Origin: Ettlia oleoabundans
Taxonomy: Eukaryota > Chlorophyta > Chlorophyceae > Chlamydomonadales
Reading direction: 5' to 3'
NCBI GenBank assembly: GCA_019693395.1
Contig: JAAMXP010004613.1
Span: forward strand, 1 to 35,371
DNA length: 35,371 nt
Positions 20,632 to 31,976 of the stretch are shown piece after piece (positions within the stretch are counted from its first letter, which is position 1; each line of letters starts with the position of its first letter). A program made the translations under genes and the position numbers. The notes under the pieces are model-generated. The model was given only the letters and a program-made list of their open reading frames with translations, did not search any database and was not told the origin of the DNA.

Positions 20632-23600
20632 GCAGGGCAAGCTTAAGGAGGCAGTCAGGTACTTTCCGGCATGATAACATGCAAGTCAACACCGGCTGCA
20701 TCCGGAAGCAGGGCAGGTTTAGAAGCAGGAATGGCAACAACAGAGTTGGAAACATGAGGCAGGCTGCAAGGCATCGCCAGCAGATTTGAGCCTCACCTCA
20801 GCATTGGGCAGCAGCGCTGCCAGGCGGCGGGAGTTGGCGGCAGGCACAAGCACATCGCTGGCGCCGTGGATGATGAGCACTCGTATGCCGTGCCGACGAA
20901 CCACGGCCGCAAGACGCTCCGCCTGGGTAAAATGCCCCTCGCCCTGTGGCAGGACACAACGCAGGTACACGGCATCAGGCATGGTTGTTGGCAGATGCGT
21001 TGTGGCGTATTGTCACAGCAAGCAGGCCAGGGCGACTCGATGAAGGCTGAAGCGCAACTAGCACGCCAGCTGAAGTAACAAGGCGTCCGTCCGGTGACAT
21101 AGCCAGCCAGCCGCAGGGAACCACGACATTGGGTGCTGCAAGGAGTCAGCTACTCTGTTTCAGATGCCCACCCGCACAGCATCTCGCAGAGCACCCCAGA
21201 ACCCCGCCTTCTCGCCAAAGCGGGCAGCCAGGAAGCGGAGAATGCCGCCCTCCCAGCCCCGCACCAGCTGGCCGCAACTGCATGGGCATGGGCATGGGCA
21301 GACATGGACGGATAGATGTCGGCACGCTTAGCAGGATGTGAACCACAGCAAAAGGTGCAACAGCGGTTAGCTGAAACCACCACTTGACAACCCAGCGGCA
21401 TAAAAAACCGCCATCAGTTTGAACAGGTGCCCGCTGTTCCTTCCCATACTCTTGCAAGCATGCGCCCTACCATACCTGTAGGCATCAACATACTCCCGAG
21501 TGACGCGCCGGCTATCATACCAGGCAGACGCCAGGCCTCGCTCCCAAAACCTGCGGCACAGAAGCACACTAGTGACAGCGTAAAGCTGCTGCTGGCTACA
21601 TCATTCCTCCAGCAATCAAACCCATCAGTACAGGAGATAGGAGAAAGCATGCATGCGTGCATGCAGGCAAGCGAGCGTGCCAAGCTTTGAGGCACCAAGC
21701 TCCAAGTTGAAGTCGCATGTTCCTGTTGCCACCTACCTGCGAGTGCGCACCAGCCTGCGCAGCAGCACCACCAGCACTGGCGAGAGCGCCAGCAGCATCA
21801 GGCGCACCAACAGCAGCAACGTGGCTTTAACCACTACCGCCGCTGCACGCATGGCACGCTGTGCACGACCAACCAAGCCCAGCCGGCGGCGGCTGCCGCT
21901 GCCGCTGCGGCTACCAGCGCTGCCAGTACCGCTGGTGGCACTTGTACTGCTGGCACTGTCGCTGCGGTTGAGCTGTGGGTTGCTGCCTTTCGAGGAAGCT
22001 GAGGGCGAGCGCTGAAGCTCTCCAGGGGCATCCTCTGAGCCAACAAGCTCCTCCACAACCGCCAACCCTGCACAATAAGGCACATCGCAATGCGTGTAGA
22101 GGATACATGAAGAAAGGGGCTTCAGCATAATTCCTGTAGCGTCAGCACAGTTAATAGGCTGCCATTGGCCAACAGGACGCCGTACAGGCAGGTGCAGGTC
22201 AAAGCCAGGCAGGCGGGCCCAGCTGCTGCCCCTGCCACGGCTACTGGCGCTCAATCATCGGTACCTGCAGCCACAGGGTCGTCTGCTGCCTGCTCTGTCG
22301 GCCCCAACCAGAAGGCCACGATGGCAGGAGCCACAAGCACAAGAGCATCCACTCCTTCCGGGGAGTTGATCACTCCCTCCGCGGCCGCTGCGCCGCCCAT
22401 GCTGTGGCCGATCAAGACGCGCTTTGGCCGCGCTGTGGGTTGCGCCTGCCCCACAGCTTCCAGGGAATCACTGCTGCCGCGGCCCTCGCCGTCATTGCTG
22501 GCGAGGCTGCCAGCGCTAGGGCTCTGTGGCAGGGGATGAGAGCGCAGGGTTTCCCACTGCTGCTGCTTGGTGTCATCTGAGGGAGTGGCAACCGCAACCG
22601 TAACAAGGGACAGGGCTGCTGCCTGTGCCCACTGAGTCGCCGCCAGCTCAGCATTCAAGATGCGAAGCGCTGCATCCCCGTTGAAGTGCAAGGTGTAGTA
22701 GCTGGGTGAGCGGGGCCTGCCGGCGGGGGGAAAGAAAACAGTTACTAAGGCATTTCCTTTACAGTGATATAGAGAGGGAAGACAGGCTGAAGGAAGCACA
22801 ACAACTGCCTAGCCCTGATGGCAGGGAATCAGTTCAGGCCACCCAAACATGGCGGAGCACGTTGCAGATGACACTGCAGAAGGTACTGCCGTGTGGTGCA
22901 TGGAATCCAGCAGGTCCAGCAGTTTGTTCACCTCTGGCTCAGGCCAAACCCGGGCATATCGTGGGCGGTGACCACAGCGTGCAGGCCATCGGCCAACTTT
23001 TGCTGTACGAAGCTCCAGCTGCAAAGGGAAGCCAGGAGAACAAGCCAAACTCAACTTCCAGTCCCACATTCCCGTCATGGGTATAGCAGTCGTCATCAAT
23101 TTGGATCAAGTCAAAGCTGGTTGAGGAATAGCTGCGGAACCTGCGGCCCTTGCCTGTAGCTGGACGCGCCAAAGCCATGCAGGCAGTGCACCACAGCTGC
23201 AAGCCCCGGGGGAGTGTCGGGTGCTGCCTGCTGTTCGGCTGACGACACATAATTTCCAGCCCCGCTGCCGTTGCCTCCATTATCGAGATCTGTTGGCAAA
23301 CTTAGCCCATATGGAGCTCGGCGCTTGTAGTGAAGCTGTATGCCATCAGCTGGAAAGAAGCGAGAATCAGAGGCGGCCAGCTCACGCTCGCTGCGCTGCA
23401 CAGCCTGCAGACGCAGGGCAGGGAAGGAAAGGAAAGGAGGGGACCCAGGGTTTGGCAAGATGAGCATGCGAGCGTGTGCAGAACGACAAAGCAGCGCGAC
23501 TTGAAAGCAGTCAACTCATGACCGCTTGGACTCGTGCTAGCTATATGTGCTGGTAGTACACAGAGGTTCCAGGCAGGCTGCAACGGCACGATATTACCAG

Positions 23601-24433
23601 CAAACAGCTTGCACAGGCACATACACAGTGAGCATAATGCGACACACCTTGTACCTCCGTTCCACCAGCAGCATGCGAGCCCCCAGCAGCAGCACTCCAT
23701 ACAGCAGGGCCACGGCTGCGCCATACAAGGGCTGCACAGTGGCTGGCGCCGTGAAGGCGTACACGGCTGCAGAACACAAGGAAGTGACGTGAGGCTCTGA
23801 AGTAGCATGTTCTGCCGGAACGATCATGTGGGGACCAGCAGGGATTTGCAGACAATATCGTCAAGAGCAAATCTGCGCACCCGCACAGATTGCGGCGGGT
23901 ACCAGCAGGCCGGCAGCTTCCTCTGCCACGCTCAGGCGCGGCCGCCACGCCAACGCCTCAGCCAGGGCCTTGGGGTCATCCTCAGATACAGGGCCCGCTG
24001 GTGGTGGGATTGCCGCAGCTGAGAATGCCTGCAGGGGCACCCAAGCAGACACAGAGTGCATAAGGTTCAGCCATAAGTCTGTTGTGGGGTAAGGTTCAGC
24101 CACAAATCTGTTTTGGGTAAGCCGACATAAGACTGCTGTGGCTCTTGCGGGTTATGCACCTGGGTTTGTGAGTAAGAAGTAATGCTGGGTGCTCACCTGA
24201 ACAATCACCGCGCTGGCGGCACGCTGAAGCTGGGGCTGTACGGAAGGCTGAGCCATGCGCACCGCCAGTGCGGCAGCTCCCCACATCTCGCTGGGCACAG
24301 GCAGCCCCAAGCGGCAACCCCGAAAGCGAAGCGCTAGGCGCCGCTGCTGGCGGCCGGCAGCGGTGGCGGGCACCATTCCTGGCGCCTGGCTGAGCCTGTC
24401 CGCTGATGCGGACCGCTTCATTGGTCCCAGCAT
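20496..24433 (-). CDS. Alpha/beta hydrolase with membrane segments
   Basis: Serine hydrolase (esterase, lipase or thioesterase type) anchored in a membrane; substrate unknown. Eleven exons: 24197-24433, 23881-24028, 23648-23766, 23154-23404, 22932-23018, 22265-22716, 21737-22067, 21476-21550, 21172-21277, 20797-20943, 20496-20591; 682 residues. Hydrophobic segment about 141-162; HGFG oxyanion motif 244-247; AHDMPGFGLSQR; nucleophile elbow GHSMGG with Ser386; acid in IIHGASD (Asp632); His660 in GCGHMPQEECPERF. The triad is complete. Between Ser and Asp is an insert with a Ser/Gly-rich stretch and a second long hydrophobic segment (about 507-536), longer than in typical 400-residue plant relatives. 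The intron 23019-23153 is GC-AG and is fixed by the HGFGASSYSWSFVQ match. The basic, Ala-rich N-terminus could be a plastid transit peptide. Confidence 0.92.
20594..20630. repeat. (GCAG)n tetranucleotide repeat in intron
   Basis: About nine gcag units at the 3' end of the last hydrolase intron (20592-20796). On the coding strand they form the pyrimidine tract CTGC before the acceptor. Confidence 0.9.
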
Positions 24434-25966
24434 CTTGGCCGCGCGCTGAGCCGGCAACGCGCGGGCCGAACCTCCGGAACCAGTCGCCAGCGAACCACCC
24501 CACCTGTGCCGCTGTCAAACTTCCCGGGATAACATTGGCAAGAACGCCAAGACTCTCCCAAGCACTAAACACACTGCCACTTTCGACGCTGCTCGATATG
24601 CTGACGTCACAGGATGAAGCCCTTATCTGCCACGTCAGCGCCCGAAAACCATTGTAAACATTGCAACACTTCTGCGGTGGCAATTCTCTCTGAAGCTTGC
24701 TTAGTCGCAAGACGCAAGCTGTTACACAGTATTATGAGCTTGCAAACACAGCCATGGGCACAAAATGGTTAATAACAAGCAGACAAAAGGGGGAGCAACG
24801 CGCAATACAAAAGCACAAGACACACGTGATGAAATCGGCAGGGTTGGCCTCAAGGGGCACACAGGGCAGGACAAGGGGTGAATTGAAAGATCTAGGATAT
24901 AAGGGGACGCAATTGCACCAGAAGAATTGCAGAGGGCACCAGACAGGACAAGCGAGCCAAGGAGAGGGGGCTGCAAAGCAGGCAGCTTTGGGAGCCTGTG
25001 AACTGCAGCAGAATGTTCTCCTTGGCAGAGAAGGGTGGGAAGGGGTTCTGGATTGCGCCAGCCACTGGCGCAGGCAAGTGATGCCGGCGTCCGGCTCCGT
25101 CAGGAGGCTGGCGAGATTCGTGTGTTCAAAAAAAATGCTGGCAAGCTGCGGGAGAAAAAGCAAGAAAGGGGAACAGACTGCCGCCGCTGGGGAAAACCTG
25201 CTGACAGGCAGATGGCTTTCAGGACTCGCAAGAGTTGCTGTTTTGTTTGTGGTAAAAGGGCTGGTGAAGTGGTGAGAAGGGATGCAAGGGGCGCGAAAAT
25301 AGGGGATGCGCTACTGATTTCGCTACAGTCGGCTGCTACCGTGTGGAATGCACGTAGTGGCTATGGTGGTTGTGCTTCATCAAAAAGCGGGCGAGCTTGA
25401 AAAAGCAGTCAAGCACGCATGTCGGGGGCACACGCTGGCGCCGCACAAAACAGCCACCACCCGTGACATGCCCGTCACCGACATGGGTACAGGCATGCAA
25501 AGAGGGTGGCAAGCGGGTGGCCAGACTTCAGGGCTGCTTGTCGCGAAGGCAAGCTGATCGACAGGAACAGGTCGCAAGCAAAGGGGAAGTCTATGGCGCT
25601 CGATCACACTCAAAAAAACGGGGCTCAAAGCAGCCCGAAAAGGTGGAAAACCGTAAAAAAGCAGGAAGTGGTCGTCGTAGAGCAGCATGATGCTCCTCAC
25701 ATGAATGGAGGCTCCCAGGAGGCCAGCTGGGAGCGAGACAGGCTGACAATACAAGAGAGAAAAACCGCCATGGCAAGAATGCGGGAGGGGGCGGAGCCCT
25801 GTGGCGAGTCATTGCACGCGGATGTGGTGACTAAGGATTGGATAACGCCGAAAGGGAGTTGCGAGCAGCTATGCAGTTTTGTGGGAGATCCACCAAGGTG
25901 GGCTCGTTACCATAGTGTGCTGGGAGCAGGGCCTCCTGCCTGGCAACAGGCGGGTGACCCAGCAGA
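24434..25966. other. Hydrolase promoter and long START-gene 3' flank
   Basis: From 24722 to 25966 the plus strand is purine-rich, so the minus (transcribed) strand is T/C-rich. A minus-strand TGTAA at 24722-24726 would give the START gene a 3' UTR of about 1.24 kb. Plus frames 24697-25275 and 25506-26072 are by-products of this bias and lack splice or family support. Confidence 0.5.
24722..24726 (-). terminator. Candidate poly(A) signal TGTAA, START gene
   Basis: The first minus-strand TGTAA I could find after the START-protein stop, 1,241 bases away and 289 bases before the hydrolase ATG. Confidence 0.4.
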
Positions 25967-28817
25967 TCACTCCTCCACTGCTGCAACCACCACAGCCGGC
26001 TCCAGTGCGTCACCGGCCGAGTCCTGCTGCCGCCGACGCGGTGGCCTGGGAGCATCATGGCGCCGATTTTGAGCTCCCGCTGCTGTGCTATTGTGCTGGC
26101 GGTAATGCTTGCCATGCTGGTGCTGGCCGTTTGTTCCAGCAGCGTGCCGCCTGCTGCCATGACGGTGCGACCTGCCACCCGGGGTGGGTGAGACAAGCGA
26201 GCCAGTGCTCGCTGTGCGCGCCAGGGCAATGGCCACGCCTGCACAGCAACTTGCAAAATGGCAACATTGCTAATCAAGTTCTTGCAGGCAGGAATTGTCA
26301 GACAAATCAGGCGCCCACAGCAATACACACTACTAAGCGTGACAGTGGATGTTGCGCCAAGACAACCAGTAAAGGGCTGTTGCACACTCACCGGAGGCAA
26401 GCATCATGGCGCCCAGGCGGCGAATGCTGCTGCCGCGTGATGCTCCCATGCCACTCCGCTCTGATGCACTGTCCTCAATGCTGCAGCCAGACTCTGCAAC
26501 CGCACCAAGAAGAGGCAGACATTGCACAGCGTCGGTCAGGACCGAGGGCAAGTGGGCACACTTTAATATTGTTTGTGCAACGACACAAACTGAACAGGCA
26601 AACAGGACTGAGCTTTCAAGCAGTATTCGAGGCCATGTGAGGCTTTGAGCAAACGGTGTGATACACTTGCCCACCTGAGCCGTATGAGATGGTGCTCATC
26701 ATTGACGCGCAGCGGGGCAGTTCTGAGCGGGCCTCTACCTCAGCGACGGCCGTGGATGGCACTAGTGGTGACAGCACCGCATTTCGTGGCAGCAGGCGGC
26801 GGCCAAAGGACTGTGGGTCCTCAGCAAATGGCTCGCAGCGCTGCCGCCGCTCCGCCACGAAGCGCTGCACGGCAGGGATCATGCCCTTGACAAAGCCAGC
26901 CATGCCGTGACGCACCGCAAACCTGCAACAGGAGCAGCATAATAGGGTAAGTGGCAGACACAAGCATCAGCACACGCACGCTCATGGCAGCACAACAGCT
27001 TCAAATGGCAGCGCAGCTGCTTCAGATATTCTGCACCTGCTGTCTCAGCTTAGGTACCCTGCTGACCTTGCTGCGCTATGCCAACATTCTTGATGCTGCC
27101 CCGCTGGGCCTGCTTACTTCAGCCGATACCTGTCTGCGTGTCTGCAACTCTGATGGCTGCCTACCCTCCATGCCATTCCCCAGCCCGAAACAAACCCACA
27201 ATATTGACAGAACCTCACCTTGCTAGGCGCTCGTTAATGCGGAAGTCCTCATAATGCAGCAAGGTGGTCTCCACTGCTGGCCGATTGGAGCCGTAGGGGC
27301 ACGGCACAGTACGCGAGCGCCAGTGCGAGTGGAAGCCCTCCATCCGCACGCGGCCGGGCACGGTTGGCGCGGCTGGGTGCTCAACTAGGCCGCGCGTGAC
27401 AGCATACAGTGAGCCATCCTCACCCCGGAAGAAGCGGCGGGCAATAACATACTCGCGCTGAGAGAGGAAGGCAAAGGGGAAGGTGCGCAGCCAGCGCACA
27501 ACCTGACAGCGCGCCGCCGGGTCGGTGCCCGTCTCCAGCAGCTGCGTCTCAGAGATCATGCTGTCCCACTTCATGCGGGTTTCATCGTCCAGGTAGAAGT
27601 CCATGAACTCCTCAGGGGTGGCATTCTCTGCAGCAGTAAAAGCAGCATTGGGAGGAAAGACAGCAAAGCAATGTGTGTGAGGACCGAATGATGGCAGCTG
27701 GACACGGGAGAGAGAAGCGAGGCAGGCAGTTGCAAGCAGCGTCTAACTGTGCACTGGCAAATGTGAGTTTGCGGCCTCAGCTGTCACCTAGCTAGTTTGC
27801 ATAAAAGGCTTTGCAACATTTGGGCCGACGCCGCACCTGACACCGTGACACTCTTGTACTCGCTCTTGCCATTGGGCAGCGTGCGACGCCAGGCTATGTA
27901 GGTGCAGCCAGGCCACTGCTTCTCCATCATAGGCTCCCAATCGGAGGCACCCTCAGGGCGCCCATCTTGCTCAATGGTCCACTTGAAATCGGCGAGCTCC
28001 TTCTCACCAATGTACCAAGAATCCTCGGCAGGAACAGCGGCAGCAGCAGCGGCTGGGCTGTCCACCACGGTAGTGATGGCTGCCGCAACAGGCTGTGGCC
28101 ACACAAAGCGCTGGCCCGTGGTCAGCGTGATCCACAGGTTCCTGAGCACAGCACGGAAGGTGCCTGGCACATACAGGTTGCGCCATACCTCCCTGCAGGA
28201 CAGGCAATGGAGGCAGAAGGACTGGCGGCTTGAGAACGAGGCAGCTGGGCTGGGTTGCTACAAATTGACATACACCTGATGTGGCTGGCTGTGCTGCTGA
28301 TGGCCTCACTCATTTGGATGCCATGAGTGCGTCACGCTCAAGGATCTTTGATGGGAGCAGCGGGCAGCACAGAAGAACAAACAGCAGTGGCAGAACGCTC
28401 TAAATAGCACCCACCTGACGATCACGGCAGCGTGCGCTGCAAGCAGGCCACGACGAACCCACAGCCCTGGCGGACTGCTCATCAGCAGTGCCTTAGCCCG
28501 CAGGCCACGCCCCACCCATTTGGGCTTGGGCAGCTGCACGCAGGGTGAGAGCAGCGGCGGCGGCGAAGTGCGGCAGTGGATCAGTGCAGGGGCTTGGACA
28601 ACGGCAGGAAGGGACCAATGACAGAGAATGCCACCAGCCGACGACGCGACAACTGGCAAATGCGCTGCAGCCGCGGCCAAAAGAGACTTTGAGCTTTTTT
28701 GTTCTCGAGCCTCACCAGCCAGCCGAGGACCAGGCCCAGGAGCCAGACGCAGAGGAACTGCACTCCCCAGGCCATCAAATCATCCATACTGCTCGCGGTT
28801 GCGACGGCCGCCGCCAT
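25967..28817 (-). CDS. START-domain lipid-binding membrane protein
   Basis: Predicted lipid-binding or transfer protein anchored by an N-terminal helix, like the plant START proteins with a membrane anchor. Seven exons: 28716-28817, 28415-28533, 27837-28192, 27219-27627, 26675-26922, 26392-26493, 25967-26238; about 535 residues. Residues 11-34 form a TM helix (LMAWGVQFLCVWLLGLVLGW). A basic, Trp-containing segment follows. The START domain runs about 130-345: EKELADFKWTIEQDG, WPGCTYIAWRRTLP, EFMDFYLDDETRMKWDSMI, SQREYVIARRF, then RHGMAGFVKGMIPAVQRFV as the C-terminal lid helix. The last exon gives an Arg/His/Gln-rich disordered tail whose end is less certain. It shares a 480-base divergent promoter with the PI-synthase-like gene, another lipid gene. 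Confidence 0.9.
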
Positions 28818-29297
28818 TTGGTGAGTGTTGTTGAGGCAGAAGTGCTGCCCACTCTCCGCACCTCGCTGGGCTGCTGTGCAGCTCAGGGCAGGTGAGGGTG
28901 TGGCAGAGAAAGCCACGGCGGAGGCGTAAGAGCGAGGTGCGGGCACGGCGGCACCGCTGGAGAGGAGGCTTGCAAAGGGATACGCCAGCTCGGAATAGAA
29001 GGAAACTCAATTGCGCGGAGTGTTGAACCTTGTTTTAGGTGACTACAAGAACTTTGCAAGATATATAAAGCCTGCTATCAGACGGCGGCACCTCTGAGGA
29101 AGCCAGCGAGGGGCCGCGTCCAGCAACTCTGTCGCTCGCAGCTGCCGACCTAGCTGCACATACCGAGCATGAGCAACGGCTGACCGCCAAGGCCCGGGGC
29201 TGGCGTTGGCAGGCGAGTTCCCTCTGGGTGCATTCAGGCGGAAACCTTGCGGCACTTGCAACCTCGCCAGCATCGGCTTTCAGGTTATTAGTACGAG
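28818..29297. promoter_or_regulatory. Divergent promoter, START / PI-synthase genes
   Basis: 480 bases between divergent starts. It contains atatataaag at 29061-29070, well placed as a plus-strand TATA box for the PI-synthase-like gene, and a four-codon upstream frame (ATG at 29169, stop at 29181-29183) in the likely leader. Confidence 0.55.
29061..29070 (+). promoter_or_regulatory. TATA box of PI-synthase-like gene
   Basis: atatataaag, about 230 bases upstream of the chosen ATG, with only one short upstream frame in between. Confidence 0.5.
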
Positions 29298-30258
29298 ATG
29301 ACTCTATCAGGCCTGCCCACCGCTGCTATTCAGTGGCCCGTGCGCAAGCGTGCCCACCCACCTCCTTGCGGCCCCGCCACGTGCCATTGAGGATACTGGC
29401 CAGTGCCTCTGACTTGGCGCAGGTGTTGCTGCTGCCACCCAACCTGGTGTGCCACTTGCGCCTCTTGCTGGCAGTTGTGGCCGCTGCTGCCTCGAGCACA
29501 GACAGAAGCAGCGCGGCAGTCTGGCTTTTTGCCGCCAGCCTCTCCCTGGATGCCGCTGATGGTTGGCTCGCGCGACTCCTCGGCAAGCAAACATCCTTTG
29601 GGGCTTTCTATGATGTAGCAGTCGACAACATCACGCGTGCAATCCTTTGGTGTGCTGCCATCACTGGCAGCCAGGGCACCAGCGGCGGTTGCAACAGCCT
29701 CGTGCCCTGGGTGGGCCTGCTCCCTGCCCTGGAGGGAATCACCTTCGCCTGCACCCATGCCAGCGGCGGCAGCGCCTGGAAGACTGGCTGCTTTAGGTAG
29801 GCAAAATGGAACCGTGGGACAATGGTTGCAAGCATGTGGTAACTTTTGGCTTTTTTTCTGGTGGCAGATACCTTCTGAGCGGGGTATGTTTGTGGGCCTG
29901 CTGCACCATTTGCCACATGTAAAGAACCAGAGCTTGCCTGCCTTGTGCTCATGCCTACCTAGAAATATCCTTACCTGCTTGCAGGGATGCGCCGCGCTGG
30001 ATCCAAGCGGTGATTTGCGGCGGCTTCCGCAGCCCAGCAGGGGCACTAGCAATAGCAGGGCTGTCCGGCAGCCCCTTGTGGCTGTTCGCCCGCCGCCACC
30101 TCCCACCCGACAGCCTGCTAGCTGCGGGCGCCTGGGCATTGCTGCTCGTCCCGGGTCGGCTGCTGGCGCTGGCTGTTGAGTGCTGGGTGGTGTTCCGCCG
30201 GGTGCAGCAGTTACTCGAGGAGGACGCTGCGGTCGTGCTGCGGCGCCAGCGAGCTTGA
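29298..30258 (+). CDS. CDP-alcohol phosphatidyltransferase, PI-synthase type
   Basis: Integral membrane enzyme that should join CDP-diacylglycerol to an alcohol, most likely myo-inositol, giving phosphatidylinositol. Three exons, 29298-29339, 29423-29796 and 29985-30258, give 229 residues, the usual size for PI synthase. The diagnostic motif D-x2-D-G-x2-A-R-x8-G-x3-D-x3-D is complete in exon 2 (DAADGWLAR, then SFGAFYDVAVDN), so it should be active. An N-terminal LLLPPNLVCHLRLLL block matches the PNLIGYARI region of PI synthases. Several hydrophobic helices follow. The first exon (MTLSGLPTAAIQWP) was chosen because its GTGCGC donor keeps phase 0 with the acceptor before VLLLPPN; no in-frame ATG exists in exon 2. 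Other CDP-alcohol transferases remain possible. Confidence 0.9.
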
Positions 30259-30392
30259 AGGATCATGCACATCCTGTTGTCGTAGTGTGTTGCTCTGATT
30301 GCTTTTCAATATGTTAGATTTCATATAAACCCTACTGCTCTGTTGGCGCTTGCATAGAAATACATGCATTCAAAGTAGTTCACGCAAAAGGC

Positions 30393-30397
30393 TTACA
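30393..30397 (-). terminator. Poly(A) signal TGTAA, ABC fragment
   Basis: Minus-strand TGTAA, 500 bases after the last ABC exon. It lies inside the predicted 3' UTR of the convergent PI-synthase-like gene. Confidence 0.4.
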
Positions 30398-30526
30398 CAA
30401 AGCTTAGTGCAGGCATCATTGGCAGGGCCCATGAGAATGTTCTTAATTCGCAGGCCAGGTTCATATCGCTGTTGGTTTGCATGCTTTGCATGGGTTTGCT
30501 GATCATAGTACCCAGTAGCAAACACT

Positions 30527-30531
30527 TGTAA
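30527..30531 (+). terminator. Poly(A) signal TGTAA, PI-synthase-like gene
   Basis: Plus-strand TGTAA, 269 bases after the stop. Confidence 0.55.
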
Positions 30532-30690
30532 AAGAAACAAACCTGGAAGTGGATACCACCAATGGTAGACCAAATTGAAGCCGTGGAAGCGGCAATATAC
30601 TGACAAAAAATGATGCAAGGAAGAAACAGACAGGAGGTGTGTATGTTGTTGCTGGGACCCTGCCACACGGAGAACACAGTAAGTGGTGCT

Positions 30691-30744
30691 TCCAGGTGCA
30701 GTAACAAAGGTATAGTAGGTGGCCTCCAGGCGCAGTAACAAAGG
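30691..30744. repeat. 20-bp direct repeat, 34-bp period
   Basis: tccaggtgcagtaacaaagg at 30691-30710 recurs at 30725-30744 with one substitution. Confidence 0.9.
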
Positions 30745-30896
30745 CAAAATGGCGGGTACATGCTGGGTGTGATTCCTCAGTTGTTCCCAGCAGCTGAATA
30801 CTGCTGCTGACCACTGTCTGCTGCAGCAGCTGGTCACTCTGCTGGTATCAGCTGCCCGTTGGGCACCAGCGACTTCACATCGCCATCCAGCGCTGC

Positions 30897-31976
30897 TCAA
30901 ACCCCTGCTGAGCTGTAGGAGTGAGTGGTGAGCACCACAGCGGCACCTGCTGTCCTCAGCTGCGACATCACCTCTGCACAGCACAGGTGAGAAATGCCAA
31001 AAAAAGGGAGAAGATCAACAAGCATGATGGACGGCTGCCCGCCTGCAACATGGTTGCCAGCCAATCCTGCTGCTATTTCAAAAACCGTTGCTGCGCTTCA
31101 GCAGCTGTGTTTTGACGGCTGGACCTATGGCAAGCTGCTTATTGTCCGCATATTCTACCACTCATACCACAACTTTGCTTTACCGTCACTTACCACCAAA
31201 TCGTGGAGAGGCAGCCAGGAAGCGATCTGCATTATCGATGAGAACCAGTTGGGGGGCTGGGCTGCCCAGTAGCAGGATGCGGGCCAATCCCAAGAGCAGC
31301 CGAGCGCTGAGAGTGAGCATAACTCGGGCTGCTCCCCCACAAACGTAACCATCCGGCAAGGCAGCCACATCAGCATGGCGCCCCACCACCTATCCTGCAG
31401 CTTGCCACTGAGACACGCTGGGGGGCTGGCCGTGGCAGGCAAACACCCTGTTCTGCTGCAGGGGCAGGGACAGAGAGGCAGAAGGTGAACAAGGGCATAC
31501 AGGCAAGGAAGGCAGAGCAGGGGAAGGGAGGGGCGGGAAGCCAGCTGGTGGCAGGGCAGGTAGGCAAACAGGCAGGGCAGGGCAGGGCAGGGCAGGGCAG
31601 GGCACGGCAGGGCAGGACGGGTGCATGAAACCGGATGGGAAGCATGGCCGCTGCCGGCAGGCAAGGGTCAAGAGGGGTTGCAAGTTTGCAGGCAGCACAG
31701 AAACGCACACAGGGGCCACTGTGCCATGCAGACTAGCTGTGGAGCTGCAGCACACCTGCACCAGATGCGAAGCAGGTGGCGCAGGCCTGCGGCGAGAGGT
31801 AGCCCATGCGCTGCTGCAGGGCTGTAATGGTCAGCTGTGCGGGGGTGGAAGCGCTGCCAGCTGCTATCCCAGATTTGAAAATTCCAGGGTGCCTCAGAAG
31901 GCAGCGAGATGAGCGGAAAGTGGCTGGTAGCATGGGTTTGCACCTTACCTTCACCTTACGGGTAGGCTGCTGCCAT
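30897..31976 (-). pseudogene. Truncated, degenerate ABC-transporter ATPase fragment
   Basis: Pieces of an ABC nucleotide-binding domain in the right order: a Q-loop block QRMGYLSPQ (exon 31756-31892), a Leu/Arg helix and Walker-B-like LVLIDNADRFL (exon ending at 31194 with a GTAAGT donor), then VMSQLRTAGAAVVLTTHS with an H-loop His (exon 30897-30973), soon followed by a stop. A tiny first exon starting at 31976 fits in phase. The Walker A loop is absent: the copper amine oxidase and its poly(A) signal lie directly upstream and leave no room. The Walker B glutamate is Asn, and no clean LSGGQ signature is found. The middle exon boundary (31195-31755) is unresolved. It may be a pseudogene, or a short protein with a non-hydrolysing half-domain. 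Confidence 0.5.
31571..31615. repeat. (GGGCA)n pentanucleotide repeat
   Basis: About eight ggcag/gggca units with one interruption (cacggcag), within noncoding sequence of the ABC fragment. Confidence 0.9.

Larger units (their letters stand above)
30259..30896. other. Convergent 3' flanks with direct repeat
   Basis: No gene supported. The 204-codon minus frame 30370-30984 has no family features except where it overlaps the last ABC exon in another frame. Overlapping opposite poly(A) signals and a 20-bp direct repeat lie here. Confidence 0.5.

Noticed and set aside
24697..26072. Plus frames 24697-25275 and 25506-26072
   Set aside because: Purine-rich composition; the second overlaps the end of the START gene on the other strand.
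30370..30984. 204-codon minus frame with aromatic-rich stretch
   Set aside because: Overlaps the last ABC exon in a different frame; no family match, and it contains the direct repeat.
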